From contig CAYQLT010000012.1 of NCBI GenBank assembly GCA_964418425.1, positions 5,463 to 69,462 of the forward strand: DNA of 64,000 nt. The letters are read 5' to 3'. A program made the position numbers and the translations under genes. The notes beneath the pieces are model-generated. The model was given only the letters and a program-made list of their open reading frames with translations, searched no databases and had not been told where the DNA came from. Source of the DNA: CAYQLT01 sp964418425 (GTDB lineage Bacteria > Bacillota > Limnochordia > Limnochordales > Geochordaceae). Shown one piece after another: positions 1 to 8,614 of the stretch (position 1 is its first letter; every line of letters begins with the position of its first letter).

Positions 1-31
1 TAGCGGCATCGTCTGGCGGAGAGGTGGACCG

Positions 32-1000
32 ATGGGCTCGACGGCGGAAGGCTTTGAACCGGCCTACCTGGCGCTGCTTGCCTCCGGGGAGCTGCGGCGG
101 AGGGCGGAGCGGGCGGTGGCTTTGCTTGCCGACTGCCGGCTGTGCCCGCGAAACTGCGGGGCCGACCGCCTGGCCGACCGGCGGCGTGCCTGCCGCACGG
201 GCCGCTACGCCCGGGTTGCCTCTGCCTTCCCGCACTTCGGCGAGGAGGACTGCCTGCGGGGGTGGGCCGGGTCGGGCACCATCTTCTTCTCCTGGTGCAA
301 CCTCCGCTGTGTCTTCTGCCAGAACTCCGACATCAGCCAGGCGGGCGAGGGGGTGGAGGTGACGGCGCAGGAGCTGGCGGAGCTGATGCTGCGCCTGCAG
401 GCCAGGGGCTGCCACAACATCAACCTGGTGACCCCCGAGCACGTGGTTCCCCAGGTGCTGGAGGCCCTGTGCATCGCCGCCGAGCGGGGCCTGCGCCTGC
501 CCATCGTCTACAACACGTCGGCCTACGACTCCATGGAGAGCCTGGAGCTTCTGGACGGCGTGGTGGACATCTACATGCCCGATTTCAAGGTCTGGGACCC
601 CGAAATCGCCCGCCGCCTGCTCAAAGCGCCCGACTACCCCGAGGTGGCCCGGCGCACCATCAAGGAGATGCACCGCCAGGTGGGGATCCTCACCCTCGGG
701 CCCGACGGGCTTGCCCGGCGGGGCGTGCTGTTGCGCCACCTGGTGATGCCCGGCGGCCTGGCCCAAACGGCCGAGATCATGGCGTGGGTGGCCCGGGAGC
801 TCTCCACGGATACCTACGTCAACCTCATGGACCAGTACTACCCGGCGGGCCGCGTTCTGGCGGAGCCGGCCCGCTTTCCCGAGCTCGCCCGCCGCGTCAC
901 CCGCCGGGAGTATGAAGAGGCCCTGGCCGCCGCCCGGGCCGCAGGCCTGTGGCGCTTCGACCAGCGCCTCAGCGCCCGTCGCTTGTGGAGCCTTCTGTGA
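32..1000 (+). CDS. Radical SAM protein, PflX/COG1313-type
   Basis: 322 aa. The radical SAM signature CNLRCVFC (C-x3-C-x2-C) lies near residues 89-96 and would bind the [4Fe-4S] cluster that cleaves S-adenosylmethionine. A second Cys set, CRLCPRNC near residues 35-42, is typical of the COG1313 'PflX' subgroup and distinguishes it from classical pyruvate formate-lyase activase. The remainder (VDIYMPDFKVWDP, LRHLVMPGG) matches the TIM-barrel core of that family. The family is often labelled pyruvate formate-lyase activating enzyme, but its substrate is not established and no formate-lyase gene is in the window. The ATG at 32 follows AGAGGTGG. The 3' end overlaps the convergent thiY by 32 bp. Confidence 0.85.
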   Translation: MGSTAEGFEPAYLALLASGELRRRAERAVALLADCRLCPRNCGADRLADRRRACRTGRYARVASAFPHFGEEDCLRGWAGSGTIFFSWCNLRCVFCQNSDISQAGEGVEVTAQELAELMLRLQARGCHNINLVTPEHVVPQVLEALCIAAERGLRLPIVYNTSAYDSMESLELLDGVVDIYMPDFKVWDPEIARRLLKAPDYPEVARRTIKEMHRQVGILTLGPDGLARRGVLLRHLVMPGGLAQTAEIMAWVARELSTDTYVNLMDQYYPAGRVLAEPARFPELARRVTRREYEEALAAARAAGLWRFDQRLSARRLWSLL

Positions 1001-2144
1001 CCAGGTTGGCGAACAGTCGGTTCGCCGGTACCTGTTTGGCTACCACCCCGCGCTCCACCAGGAACCGGTGAAAGTTCGCCCACTTCGCCTCCGACTGCAC
1101 CTGGCCGGTGGCAAACTCGGGGAGGGTGCGCCGGAACGCCTCCTCGTTGAGTTCCCTGTCCAGTTCGGGGTTCGCCCTCATGAAGGCGTCGAACGCCGAG
1201 CGGGGATCGGCCCGGGTCATCCCGATCGCCTCGTCCAGCGCCCGCACGAAGGCTGCGATGGCCGCCCGGCGCGCTGCCAGCGTGGAATCGCTGGTGACCA
1301 CGACGAGTTCGTAGTAGTCGGGGACGCCGTAATCGGTCAGCTCAAACCAGACGGGCCGGGCGCCCTCTCTTTCCAGCACCACCGACTCGTAGTTCTTGTA
1401 TGCGCCGACGACGGCGTCCACCTGGCCGGATAGCAGCGCAGGGGTCAGGTTGAAGTGAACGTTGATCTTTTGAACCGAGGCAGGGCTGACCCCGACCCGC
1501 TCCAGCACCGCGCCCAAAAGCGCATCCTCGAACCCCGGAACCGAGTAGCCGATCCGCCGGCCCGCCAGGTCCGCGGGGCTGCGGATCCCCTTGTCCGCCA
1601 GCGTCATGATGGTGTTGAGGGGATGCTCCACCAATACGCCCACCGACGTGACGGGGAGGTCCTCGGCCCGTGCCTCCGACACCGAGGGCTGGTAGCTGAT
1701 GGCCAGGTCGACCCGGCCCGCCGCAGCCAGCTTGAGGGGGTCTGAGGGATCCGCCGGCACCAGGATCTCCACCTCCAGACCGTGGCGGCGAAACAGCCCC
1801 GACTCCCGGGCGTAATAGATGGGCACGTGGTCCGGGTTGGGAAACCAGTCCAGCATGAGCCGAAGCCGAACCGGAGAGCCGCCGCCGGGCGCGGCGCTCC
1901 CCCGCTCGGCTGCCGGCGCAGCGGTACGCGGGCTGGCCGCCCCTTCGCCGGGGCCAGCCGAAGCCAGGACCGGCGGCGTCCCGGCTAGAGCGGCCAGGGT
2001 CGCCACCGCGGCGGCGAAGGCCAGAAAGGCCGCCCGAACCCCCGGTCGGGTCTTCCCGGGCGCCGGGGTCGACCTGCCCCGGCCGCAGTGAACCGCCGTG
2101 CGCGTCGGCATCAGGTCAACGGATCGCTTGCACCCCATCCGCAC
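969..2144 (-). CDS. thiY: Thiamin-precursor ABC transporter substrate-binding protein (ThiY-like, NMT1/THI5 family)
   Basis: 391 aa. The N-terminus is long and basic and is followed by a hydrophobic signal segment (AAFLAFAAAVATLAALAG), so the protein should be exported or lipid-anchored; I see no clear lipobox Cys. The mature part starts with LMLDWFPNPDHVPIYYA, the NMT1/THI5-like fold that in this family binds N-formyl-4-amino-5-aminomethyl-2-methylpyrimidine or related pyrimidines. GTG at 2144 sits 10 nt after AGGAGG. It is the last gene of an operon whose first gene lies directly behind a TPP riboswitch, which is the main reason to assign a thiamin-precursor substrate rather than a sulfonate or nitrate. 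The 3' end overlaps the convergent radical SAM gene. Confidence 0.85.
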   Translation of the reverse strand: MRMGCKRSVDLMPTRTAVHCGRGRSTPAPGKTRPGVRAAFLAFAAAVATLAALAGTPPVLASAGPGEGAASPRTAAPAAERGSAAPGGGSPVRLRLMLDWFPNPDHVPIYYARESGLFRRHGLEVEILVPADPSDPLKLAAAGRVDLAISYQPSVSEARAEDLPVTSVGVLVEHPLNTIMTLADKGIRSPADLAGRRIGYSVPGFEDALLGAVLERVGVSPASVQKINVHFNLTPALLSGQVDAVVGAYKNYESVVLEREGARPVWFELTDYGVPDYYELVVVTSDSTLAARRAAIAAFVRALDEAIGMTRADPRSAFDAFMRANPELDRELNEEAFRRTLPEFATGQVQSEAKWANFHRFLVERGVVAKQVPANRLFANLVTEGSTSDGR

Positions 2145-2184
2145 CTTACCCTCTCCTCCTCCAGGTTTTGGCGACCCGGGAGCA

Positions 2185-3033
2185 TCAGCCGCACCCGGGC
2201 TCTTTGTCCCGCGGCCACACAGGCCGTAGTCGATCGTCTCGCCCGGCAGCCTCCGACCCGGCTGCCCGCCAGCTCACCCGCCTTTCCACCAGCACGATGA
2301 GGCCGTAGAGCGAAAGCCCCATAGCCGCCAGCCACACCAGCGCTGCAAAGACCAGCGGTACCCGGAGCTGGGCGTTGGCCTGCATCATGAGGTATCCCAG
2401 CCCGGCCTGCGCACCCACCCACTCGCCGATGACCGCCGCGATGGTGGCCACCGAGGCGGCCACCTTCAACCCGGACAAGAGCCCCGGCAGCGCCCCGGGA
2501 AGCTTCAAGAGGCGCAGGATCTGCCACCTCGAGGCGCCCAGCGCCACAAACAGCCGCGAAGCGTCGGGATCGGGGCGCAGACCGTCCAGGACGTTGATGG
2601 TCACCGGGAAGAAGGTGATGATGGAAGCCATCGCCACCTTGGAGGCCCACCCGTAGCCGAGCCACAAGACCAGAAGCGGCGCGAAGGCAAATACCGGCAC
2701 CGCCTGGGAAGCGACAAGCCACGGCATCGCGGCCTGGCGCAGGGAGGGCCAGCTGTCCATGAGCACCGCCAGTACGAAGCCGGCCGCCGCCCCCAGCCCA
2801 AAGCCGAGCAGCACCTCAGCGAAGGTGACGGCCGCATGGGCCTGGAGCAGCGCATGGCGGCCCGCCAGCTCGATGGCGATCCGCGAGGGCGCAGGCAGGA
2901 TGAACGGGGGGATCCCCATCGCCCGCACGGAGAGTTCCCAGGCTGCCACCCCTGCGGCAAACAGGGCCAGCGGGCGAAGCACGCCGGCCAGGCCGCGGGG
3001 GCTAGCGGGGGTGCCCAAAGCCGTCCGACCCAT
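2185..3033 (-). CDS. thiX: Thiamin-precursor ABC transporter permease (ThiX-like)
   Basis: 282 aa inner-membrane permease of the SsuC/TauC/ThiX type with about six hydrophobic helices (for example LALFAAGVAAWELSVRAMG at the start and VAASVATIAAVIGEWVGA near residue 200). The EAA-like loop that docks the ATPase is at about residues 170-190 (ALGASRWQILRLLKLPGALP). The start overlaps the end of thiZ by 32 bp, and 40 bp separate its stop from thiY, so the three genes are one transcript under the upstream TPP riboswitch. Substrate specificity is inferred from the riboswitch and ThiY, not from this protein itself. Confidence 0.85.
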   Translation of the reverse strand: MGRTALGTPASPRGLAGVLRPLALFAAGVAAWELSVRAMGIPPFILPAPSRIAIELAGRHALLQAHAAVTFAEVLLGFGLGAAAGFVLAVLMDSWPSLRQAAMPWLVASQAVPVFAFAPLLVLWLGYGWASKVAMASIITFFPVTINVLDGLRPDPDASRLFVALGASRWQILRLLKLPGALPGLLSGLKVAASVATIAAVIGEWVGAQAGLGYLMMQANAQLRVPLVFAALVWLAAMGLSLYGLIVLVERRVSWRAAGSEAAGRDDRLRPVWPRDKEPGCG

Positions 3034-3757
3034 CTCGCAGCATCTCCACCACCCGCTCTTCGGAAAGCTCCCGGGCCGGCAACGTGGCCATCACCCGGGC
3101 GGGGCGGGGGCTGAGGATCACGACCCGGTGGGCCAACCGGCGTGCCTCGTGGACGTCGTGGGTGACGAGGATCGCCGGCTGACCCTCCCAAAGGGTCTTC
3201 AGCAACCGGTGCAGCTCCTGGCGGGTGAGCGCGTCCACCGCCGCGAAGGGCTCGTCGAGCAGCCAGAGATCTCCCCCGCCCAGCAGGGTGCGGGCGAGGG
3301 CCACCCGCTGGCGCATCCCCCCGGAGAGCTGGCCGGGACGCCACCGCTCAAAGCCTGCCAGGCCAAGCCGCTGGAAGAGAAGGCCCGCCCGGGTGCGGGC
3401 GGCGGCTTTGTGCCCCCGGATCTCGGCCGCCAGCAGGGCGTTGGCCAGGGCGCTTCGCCACGGCAGCAGCAGGTCCCGCTGTTGCAGGTAGGCCACCCGG
3501 CCCCGCAGGCTCGTCACCGGGAGCCCGTCCCACCAGATGTCGCCGCCATCGGCGGGGGTGACGCCGGCCAGGATGTCCAGGAAAGTGGTCTTGCCGCAGC
3601 CGCTGGGCCCCAGCACCGCCACGATCTCCCCGACATCCACGGTCAGCGTGACCGAGTCGAGGACGGGGAAGTCGCCGAAGCGCTTGGCAAGGCCGCTTAC
3701 CTGAAGGCGGGGCCTGGCGGCGCCCGCCGCATGGGGTGGGTGGGATCCCCGGTTCAC
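3002..3757 (-). CDS. thiZ: Thiamin-precursor ABC transporter ATP-binding protein (ThiZ-like)
   Basis: 251 aa ABC ATPase. Walker A GPSGCGKTTF, Q-loop LQQRDLLLPW, signature LSGGMRQRVALART, Walker B LWLLDEPFAAVD and switch His (ILVTHDVHEA) are all intact. The family is SsuB/TauB/ThiZ-like and energises import through the neighbouring permease. The start is GTG at 3757, with GGGAGG at 3770-3765. This Shine-Dalgarno overlaps the closing stem of the TPP riboswitch, so translation of this first gene is likely shut off when thiamin pyrophosphate is bound. Confidence 0.88.
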   Translation of the reverse strand: MNRGSHPPHAAGAARPRLQVSGLAKRFGDFPVLDSVTLTVDVGEIVAVLGPSGCGKTTFLDILAGVTPADGGDIWWDGLPVTSLRGRVAYLQQRDLLLPWRSALANALLAAEIRGHKAAARTRAGLLFQRLGLAGFERWRPGQLSGGMRQRVALARTLLGGGDLWLLDEPFAAVDALTRQELHRLLKTLWEGQPAILVTHDVHEARRLAHRVVILSPRPARVMATLPARELSEERVVEMLRDGSDGFGHPR

Positions 3758-3759
3758 CT

Positions 3760-3857
3760 GACGCCCTCCCTACGCCGGCATGACCCGGATCAGGTTCGAG
3801 GGGTCTGCGGCCTTGCGCCGCACTCTCAGCGCCCGAACGGGGCGCTCCCCCGGCGTC
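3760..3857 (-). promoter_or_regulatory. TPP riboswitch (THI element) upstream of thiZXY
   Basis: Reading the minus strand, the conserved THI-box landmarks occur in order: GGGGGAGCG, GCTGAGAG, then ACCC, GAACCTGATCCGGGT, ATGCCGGCGTAGGGA. The closing stem P1 is GACGCC (3857-3852) pairing with GGCGTC (3765-3760). Its 3' strand touches the Shine-Dalgarno GGGAGG (3770-3765) and stops two bases before the GTG start of thiZ, indicating direct translational control. Confidence 0.95.
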
Positions 3858-3896
3858 CGCAGATGCGCTGATGCTTTGAAATCTGTGCCAGGCTAA

Positions 3897-3925
3897 CATC
3901 TACCGTACCCCGACACCCCTGTCAA
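3897..3925 (-). promoter_or_regulatory. Sigma-A type promoter of the thiZXY operon
   Basis: On the minus strand a perfect -35 TTGACA (3925-3920) is followed after 17 bp by TAGATG (3902-3897). Transcription would begin near 3890, about 30 nt before the first stem of the TPP riboswitch. The -10 is imperfect, so this is a prediction from position and the -35 element. Confidence 0.55.
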
Positions 3926-4146
3926 GCCGCAAGTCCCGGCCCGCGTGCCGGGCAAACCCCCCGTCGCTGCCGGGCACCCGGTATCCGTCTCCCCGCCGGG
4001 CGCTCGTCCCTGCCGGGCGCTCGGCACTGCGCCGGGCCGGCCGTCTTAAGGATGCCTTGGCCATCCGGCGCGCGCCTTCATAGACTGACGGTGTGCTGGA
4101 CGGGGCTGTCGCCCGGGCGGGCGACTGCCTCGGGGAGGGAGCTTTC

Positions 4147-5838
4147 GTGCACCTTGCCGCCGCCTTCGAGCTGGCCGCCTCCCGCTATCCGGAGGCGCAG
4201 GCCCTGGTGACACCCCGGGAGCGGCTGTGTTACGCAGCCTGGCGTGAGCGCGTCCACAAGCTGGCGAAAGCCCTGGTGCGGGCCGGCCTGCGCAGGGGAG
4301 ACCGGGTTGCTTTGTGCATCGCGGATCCATCGGCGCTGGCCACGGCCTTTGTGGCCGTGCAGGCGGCGGCCGCGGTGGCCGTCTTGATCCACACCCGCTG
4401 GAAGGCAGGCGAGATCGCCTTCGCCCTGCGCGATGCCCGGCCCCGGCTCGTCGTCTGCGATCCTGCCACCGAGGAGGCGGTATCGGCGGCGGTCGGGGGC
4501 GGCCAGCCGGCTGTGGCCGCGGCGGAACCGGTGGAGCTTCGGGCTTTGGTGCTGCAGGCGTGCGGCCGGGCAGAGGGCGGCGCCGAGCCCGCAAGCCCGC
4601 ACGGCGCAGACACCCCAAGCGTGGCGGCTGGGGCCGCCTGGCCCTGCGACGCCGTGCCGTCCACCATCTTCTACACCTCGGGAACCACGGGCCGCCCGAA
4701 AGGGGTGGTGCGAACCCACCGCAGCGATTATCACGCCGCGCTGGCGATGATCCTGGAGCACGGCTGGGGCCGCTTCGAGAGGGTGCTGGGCGTGATGCCC
4801 CTTTACCACACCATGGGGCTGCATACCCTCATCAGCCTCATCCTGCTCAACGGCGCGCTGGTCGTCCCCGACCGCTTCGACCCGGCCCGGTGCCTGGAAT
4901 GGGTACAGGCTGAGGGGGTAAGCGCCCTCTACCTGGTGCCCACCGCCTTCCATGACCTGGTGGAGGCGGCGGCAGGGGCGGTGGTGCCGGTCCCCCGGCT
5001 GGCCTTCGCGGGGGCGCCCATGGCACCCGGGCTGGTTGAGCGCTGCCGCGACGTTTTCCGGCCGCAGTTGTTCGTCAACCATTACGGTTGCACGGAGATG
5101 CACCTCATCACCGCCAACCGCCGCCTGGATCGCAAGCCCGCCTGCGCAGGCCGCCCCGGCCTGCACACCCGGCTTCAGGTGGTGCCCGCGATCGCCGAGC
5201 CGCAGGAGGATAAGGCGGTTGCGACCTCACCGGCCTCGGGCAGCGCCGGTAGCCAGCCTGTGGGTCAGCCGGCTTGCCGGCAGCTGGCCCCGGGTGAAGT
5301 GGGGGAGGTGGTGGTGGACGCGGGTTCCCCCCAGGCCTTCTCGGGCTACCTGAACCGCCCGGATGCCAGCCGACGGGCTCTTCGAGGCGGGTGGTACTTC
5401 ACCGGTGACCTCGGCTACCTGGACGACGAGGGCGAGCTGTTTCTCGCCGGCCGAATCGACGACCTCATCATCACGGGTGGAGAGAACGTCTACCCCGCCG
5501 AGGTGGAGGCGGTACTGGAAGCCCACCCCGGCGTCCGGGAGGTGGCCGTGGTGGGGCTGCCCGACGACCGGTGGGGCCAGGTTGTGACCGCCTTCGTGGT
5601 GCCCCGAAGCCCCGATCTGGGACCGCAGGAGCTGGATCGGTTCTGCCTGGCCAGCGCCCATCTCGCCCGCTTCAAACGGCCCCGCCGTTATGTGTTCGTG
5701 GAGAGCCTGCCTCGCTCCCCGGCGGGGAAGCTGGTGCGGGCGGCCCTGCGGGAGGCGGGGGCGTTTGCCGGGCGACCGACCCCAAGTGAGCTGAGGGGAG
5801 AGTCGGCGCATGGTCGCCACGCGGCTGGAACACTTTGA
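4147..5838 (+). CDS. Adenylate-forming acyl-CoA synthetase / AMP-dependent ligase
   Basis: 563 aa class I adenylate-forming enzyme, activating a carboxylate with ATP, probably followed by transfer to CoA. The P-loop FYTSGTTGRPKGVVRTHR, the A5-type NHYGCTEMH, the hinge TGDLGYLDDEGELFLAGRIDD and the C-terminal PRSPAGKLVRAALRE with the catalytic Lys are present. Overall it resembles 4-chlorobenzoate-CoA and related acyl-CoA ligases; the substrate is unknown. A low-complexity stretch of about 30 residues (AEPQEDKAVATSPASG and following) interrupts the middle. GTG at 4147 is preferred because it follows GGGAGG with ideal spacing; GTG at 4093 would add 18 residues without a good ribosome binding site. 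It overlaps the aminotransferase gene by 29 bp. Confidence 0.85.
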   Translation: MHLAAAFELAASRYPEAQALVTPRERLCYAAWRERVHKLAKALVRAGLRRGDRVALCIADPSALATAFVAVQAAAAVAVLIHTRWKAGEIAFALRDARPRLVVCDPATEEAVSAAVGGGQPAVAAAEPVELRALVLQACGRAEGGAEPASPHGADTPSVAAGAAWPCDAVPSTIFYTSGTTGRPKGVVRTHRSDYHAALAMILEHGWGRFERVLGVMPLYHTMGLHTLISLILLNGALVVPDRFDPARCLEWVQAEGVSALYLVPTAFHDLVEAAAGAVVPVPRLAFAGAPMAPGLVERCRDVFRPQLFVNHYGCTEMHLITANRRLDRKPACAGRPGLHTRLQVVPAIAEPQEDKAVATSPASGSAGSQPVGQPACRQLAPGEVGEVVVDAGSPQAFSGYLNRPDASRRALRGGWYFTGDLGYLDDEGELFLAGRIDDLIITGGENVYPAEVEAVLEAHPGVREVAVVGLPDDRWGQVVTAFVVPRSPDLGPQELDRFCLASAHLARFKRPRRYVFVESLPRSPAGKLVRAALREAGAFAGRPTPSELRGESAHGRHAAGTL

Positions 5839-7012
5839 CCTTCCCCCCCAGTGGTCGACCCTTCGGGAGGCAGCCCGGCGGGAGCAGAGGACCGGGCAGC
5901 GCATCATCCACCTGGAAAAGGGAGACTACAGCTCACCCGAGTTCCAGCCGCCCGAACAGGCCATCGAGGCGGCGATCCGGGAGCTGGGCCGGCGGGAGGT
6001 GCGCTATTCGCCCGGGCCGGGGATCGGGCCTCTGCGTGAGGCCCTGGCCGAGGAGATGAGCCGCCGGGGCCGGCCCACCGATCCCGACGAGATCGTGGTG
6101 ACGCCGGGGGCGAAATTCGCCATCGCCGCCAGCCTGCTGCTCTTGTTGGACAGCGGGGATGAGGTGGTGATGCCCGATCCGGGATACCCGCCCGACGAGT
6201 TTTGGGCCCGCTACCTGCGGGCGCAGGTGAAGCACCTGCGGTTTCGCAACCCCCGCTCGGTGGACGCCGATCACCTGGCCGACCTCATCACCCCCAAGAC
6301 CCGCCTGCTCATCCTCAACACCCCGCAGCGGCCCAACGGGCAGCTCATCGAAAACCTGCACGAGCTGGCCGAGGTGCTGCGGCGCTTTCCCCACGTGACG
6401 CTGGTGTCCGATGAGATCTTCTCGCAGCTGGTCTACGAACCGCATCGCCACGTCTCCCTGTCGGCCGATCCCGAACTGCGGGAGCGGACCGTGGTGGTGG
6501 ACACCTTCTCCAAGGCGTACGTGATGACCGGCTTCCGGATCGGATGGCTTACGGCGCCGCGGCCTTTGGCCGTCAAGTACGACATTCTGCTGCAAAACAG
6601 CTGCACCAACGTGAGCACCGTGCTTCAGCAGGCGGCGCTGGCCGCCCTGCGGGCTCCTCGCGCTTTCCTGGACGGGCTGCGCGCTCGCCTCGTGCGCAAG
6701 CGGGATCTCGCCTACGCCATCCTGTCCCGCTCGACGGCGCTGTCGGTCGACAACGCCCAGGCCACCTTCTACCTGGCTCCCAGCCTGCGGCCATCCGCGG
6801 ATGATCGGGCCGTCGTCCGGCGGCTTCTCGATGCCGGCGTGGCCGTCGTCCCGGGCTCCGCCTTCGGCCCCGCAGGGGCCGGGAGCCTCCGGCTGACCTT
6901 CGCGGTCTCCGACGAGGAGCTGCGCGAGGGGGTCACCCGGCTCGTGGAGCACCTGGAGGACCGGGCCAGAGGGCTTGCGGGCCGCCAGGAGGGCGCCGAA
7001 ACCCGTGAATGA
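5810..7012 (+). CDS. PLP-dependent aminotransferase, class I/II (fold type I)
   Basis: 400 aa. The PLP lysine lies in DTFSKAYVMTGFRIGW, with a preceding SDEIFSQLVYE (Asp/Tyr cofactor contacts) and a C-terminal Arg in GSLRLTFAVS for the substrate carboxylate. It resembles aspartate/aromatic aminotransferases of the PatA/AspC type. It sits between, and overlaps, an adenylate-forming ligase and a MurE-like ligase, suggesting that all three act on one amino-acid-like metabolite. The amino donor and product cannot be told from sequence. Confidence 0.85.
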   Translation: MVATRLEHFDLPPQWSTLREAARREQRTGQRIIHLEKGDYSSPEFQPPEQAIEAAIRELGRREVRYSPGPGIGPLREALAEEMSRRGRPTDPDEIVVTPGAKFAIAASLLLLLDSGDEVVMPDPGYPPDEFWARYLRAQVKHLRFRNPRSVDADHLADLITPKTRLLILNTPQRPNGQLIENLHELAEVLRRFPHVTLVSDEIFSQLVYEPHRHVSLSADPELRERTVVVDTFSKAYVMTGFRIGWLTAPRPLAVKYDILLQNSCTNVSTVLQQAALAALRAPRAFLDGLRARLVRKRDLAYAILSRSTALSVDNAQATFYLAPSLRPSADDRAVVRRLLDAGVAVVPGSAFGPAGAGSLRLTFAVSDEELREGVTRLVEHLEDRARGLAGRQEGAETRE

Positions 7013-8579
7013 GCGGGAATGCCACCTGGACAGGGGCGCATGCCACCCCGAGCCGGAATGGCCCCTGCCGGCGCTCCTGGACGGCCTGGAGGGGGTTCCC
7101 TTCGGCGACTGGGCGGGCGTACGGGTGCGCGGGCTTTGCATCGACTCCCGCCGGGCCCGACCCGGGGATCTGTTCATCGCCCTTCCCGGGCAGCATACCC
7201 ACGGCGTGCGGTTTCTGGAGAAGGCCTGCGAGCGGGGGATTGCTGCCGCCATCGTGCCGCAGGGCTGGAGCGAGGCGGGAGCGGCCCTTCCCGGCCCCGG
7301 GGCGCCGCCGCCCTGGGCCGCCGGGCTTGCGGGCCTTGCGGTGGCCGACCCGCGCCGGGCGCTGGCCGAGGTCTCGGCCTGTTTCTACGGGCACCCGGCT
7401 CGCTCCCTGTTCGTGGTCGGCGTCACGGGAACCAACGGCAAGAGCACCTTCGTCCACATGGCTGCCCAGATCCTCCGGGCCGGCGGGATGCCGGCGGGCA
7501 TCTGGAGCACCCCGGTGGTCGATTCGGGGTTGTCTCGGTTTCGACCGGCGCTGACCACTCCCGACCCTCCGCAGCTGCACCGCTTCTTCCGGGAGGTCTT
7601 TCAGGCCGGGCAGCGCCACGCCTGCATCGAGGTCTCCTCCCACGGCCTGGCCCAGGGACGGGTGGCGGGGGTGGAGTTCGCGGTGGGCGCGCTGACCAGC
7701 CTCAGCGCCGATCATCTGGACTTCCACGGGGACATGGAGCAGTACGCGGCGGTCAAAGAGAGCTTCGTGCGAGCTTTGGGTCCCAAAAGCGTCTGCCTGC
7801 TCAACGCCGACGACGCCCGGGTGCGAGCCATGGCCCGCTCGGCCCGGGGGCGGGTGGTGCTCTACGGCTTTTCGCCGCAGGCTCACCTGCGGGCCCTGGA
7901 ACCCGAATACGGGCCCGGGGGAAGCCGGCTGCGCCTGCGCCTTTGCGGACTGGAGCCTCTGGCACCCGACGGCGACGTCGCCGTGCAGGTGGGCATTCCC
8001 GGTCGCCATAACGTCCTCAACGCGCTGGCCGCCCTCGGCGCCGGCCTGGTGGCCGGGGTGCCCCTGGAGGCCGCCTGCGGGGCATTGGCCCGCTTGCAGG
8101 CTCCTGCCCGGCGCCTGGAGACCCTGCGGGTCGGGCCGTACACGGTGATCAGCGACGTGGCCATGAACGAGGCCAGCTACGAAGCGGTGATGGAGACGGT
8201 GGGGATGGCCTACCCGGGCCGGCCGCTGGTGGTGGTGAGCGCGGTGCGGGGAAACCGCGGCCCGGCGGTCAACGCGGCCGTGGCCGGCGTCCTTGCCCGC
8301 TGGAACCGCAGGCTCTCCTTTGCCCCCCTGGTGGTCTCCCTCAGCTGCTCCCACGTGCAGCAATACGAGGCAGATTACCGGGTCCGGCCGGAAGAGGCAG
8401 AGGCGTTTGTGCAGGCGGCCGAACAGGGCGGCCTTCCATGCCGGCTCTTCGAGGAGCTGCCGGACGCCATCGCATGCGGGGTCGGTCGCCTCTGTCCCGG
8501 CGGCGTGCTGCTCTTGCTGGGGACCTTCGGGATGGACGACGGCGCGGGCATGGCCGAGCAGCTTTTGCGCGACCGCTGA
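7005..8579 (+). CDS. Divergent MurE-like ATP-dependent amino-acid ligase
   Basis: 524 aa Mur ligase. The N-terminal domain has the MurE signature IDSRRARPGDLFIALPG; the central domain has the ATP loop GVTGTNGKSTFVH, the metal-binding EVSSHGLAQGRVAG, LSADHLDFHG and a Lys (AAVKESF) at the carbamylated position. The C-terminal domain differs: where MurE has DYAHTPD, a GGDRDRGKR loop and DNPR, this protein has DVAMNEA, SAVRGNRGP and no DNPR. It may therefore add an unusual amino acid, or act on something other than UDP-MurNAc-dipeptide. No other mur genes are nearby. GTG at 7005 follows AGGAGGG; TTG at 6975 is the alternative. It overlaps the aminotransferase by 8 bp. Confidence 0.8.
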   Translation: MNERECHLDRGACHPEPEWPLPALLDGLEGVPFGDWAGVRVRGLCIDSRRARPGDLFIALPGQHTHGVRFLEKACERGIAAAIVPQGWSEAGAALPGPGAPPPWAAGLAGLAVADPRRALAEVSACFYGHPARSLFVVGVTGTNGKSTFVHMAAQILRAGGMPAGIWSTPVVDSGLSRFRPALTTPDPPQLHRFFREVFQAGQRHACIEVSSHGLAQGRVAGVEFAVGALTSLSADHLDFHGDMEQYAAVKESFVRALGPKSVCLLNADDARVRAMARSARGRVVLYGFSPQAHLRALEPEYGPGGSRLRLRLCGLEPLAPDGDVAVQVGIPGRHNVLNALAALGAGLVAGVPLEAACGALARLQAPARRLETLRVGPYTVISDVAMNEASYEAVMETVGMAYPGRPLVVVSAVRGNRGPAVNAAVAGVLARWNRRLSFAPLVVSLSCSHVQQYEADYRVRPEEAEAFVQAAEQGGLPCRLFEELPDAIACGVGRLCPGGVLLLLGTFGMDDGAGMAEQLLRDR

Positions 8580-8614
8580 GTCTCCCTCGCGGCCTCCCGC
8601 CATCGTCGGAGGGC

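Noticed and set aside
3993..4023. GCCGGGCGCTCG repeated twice as a regulatory element
   Set aside because: The surrounding 250 bp are full of GCCGGGC variants; it looks like GC-rich low complexity.
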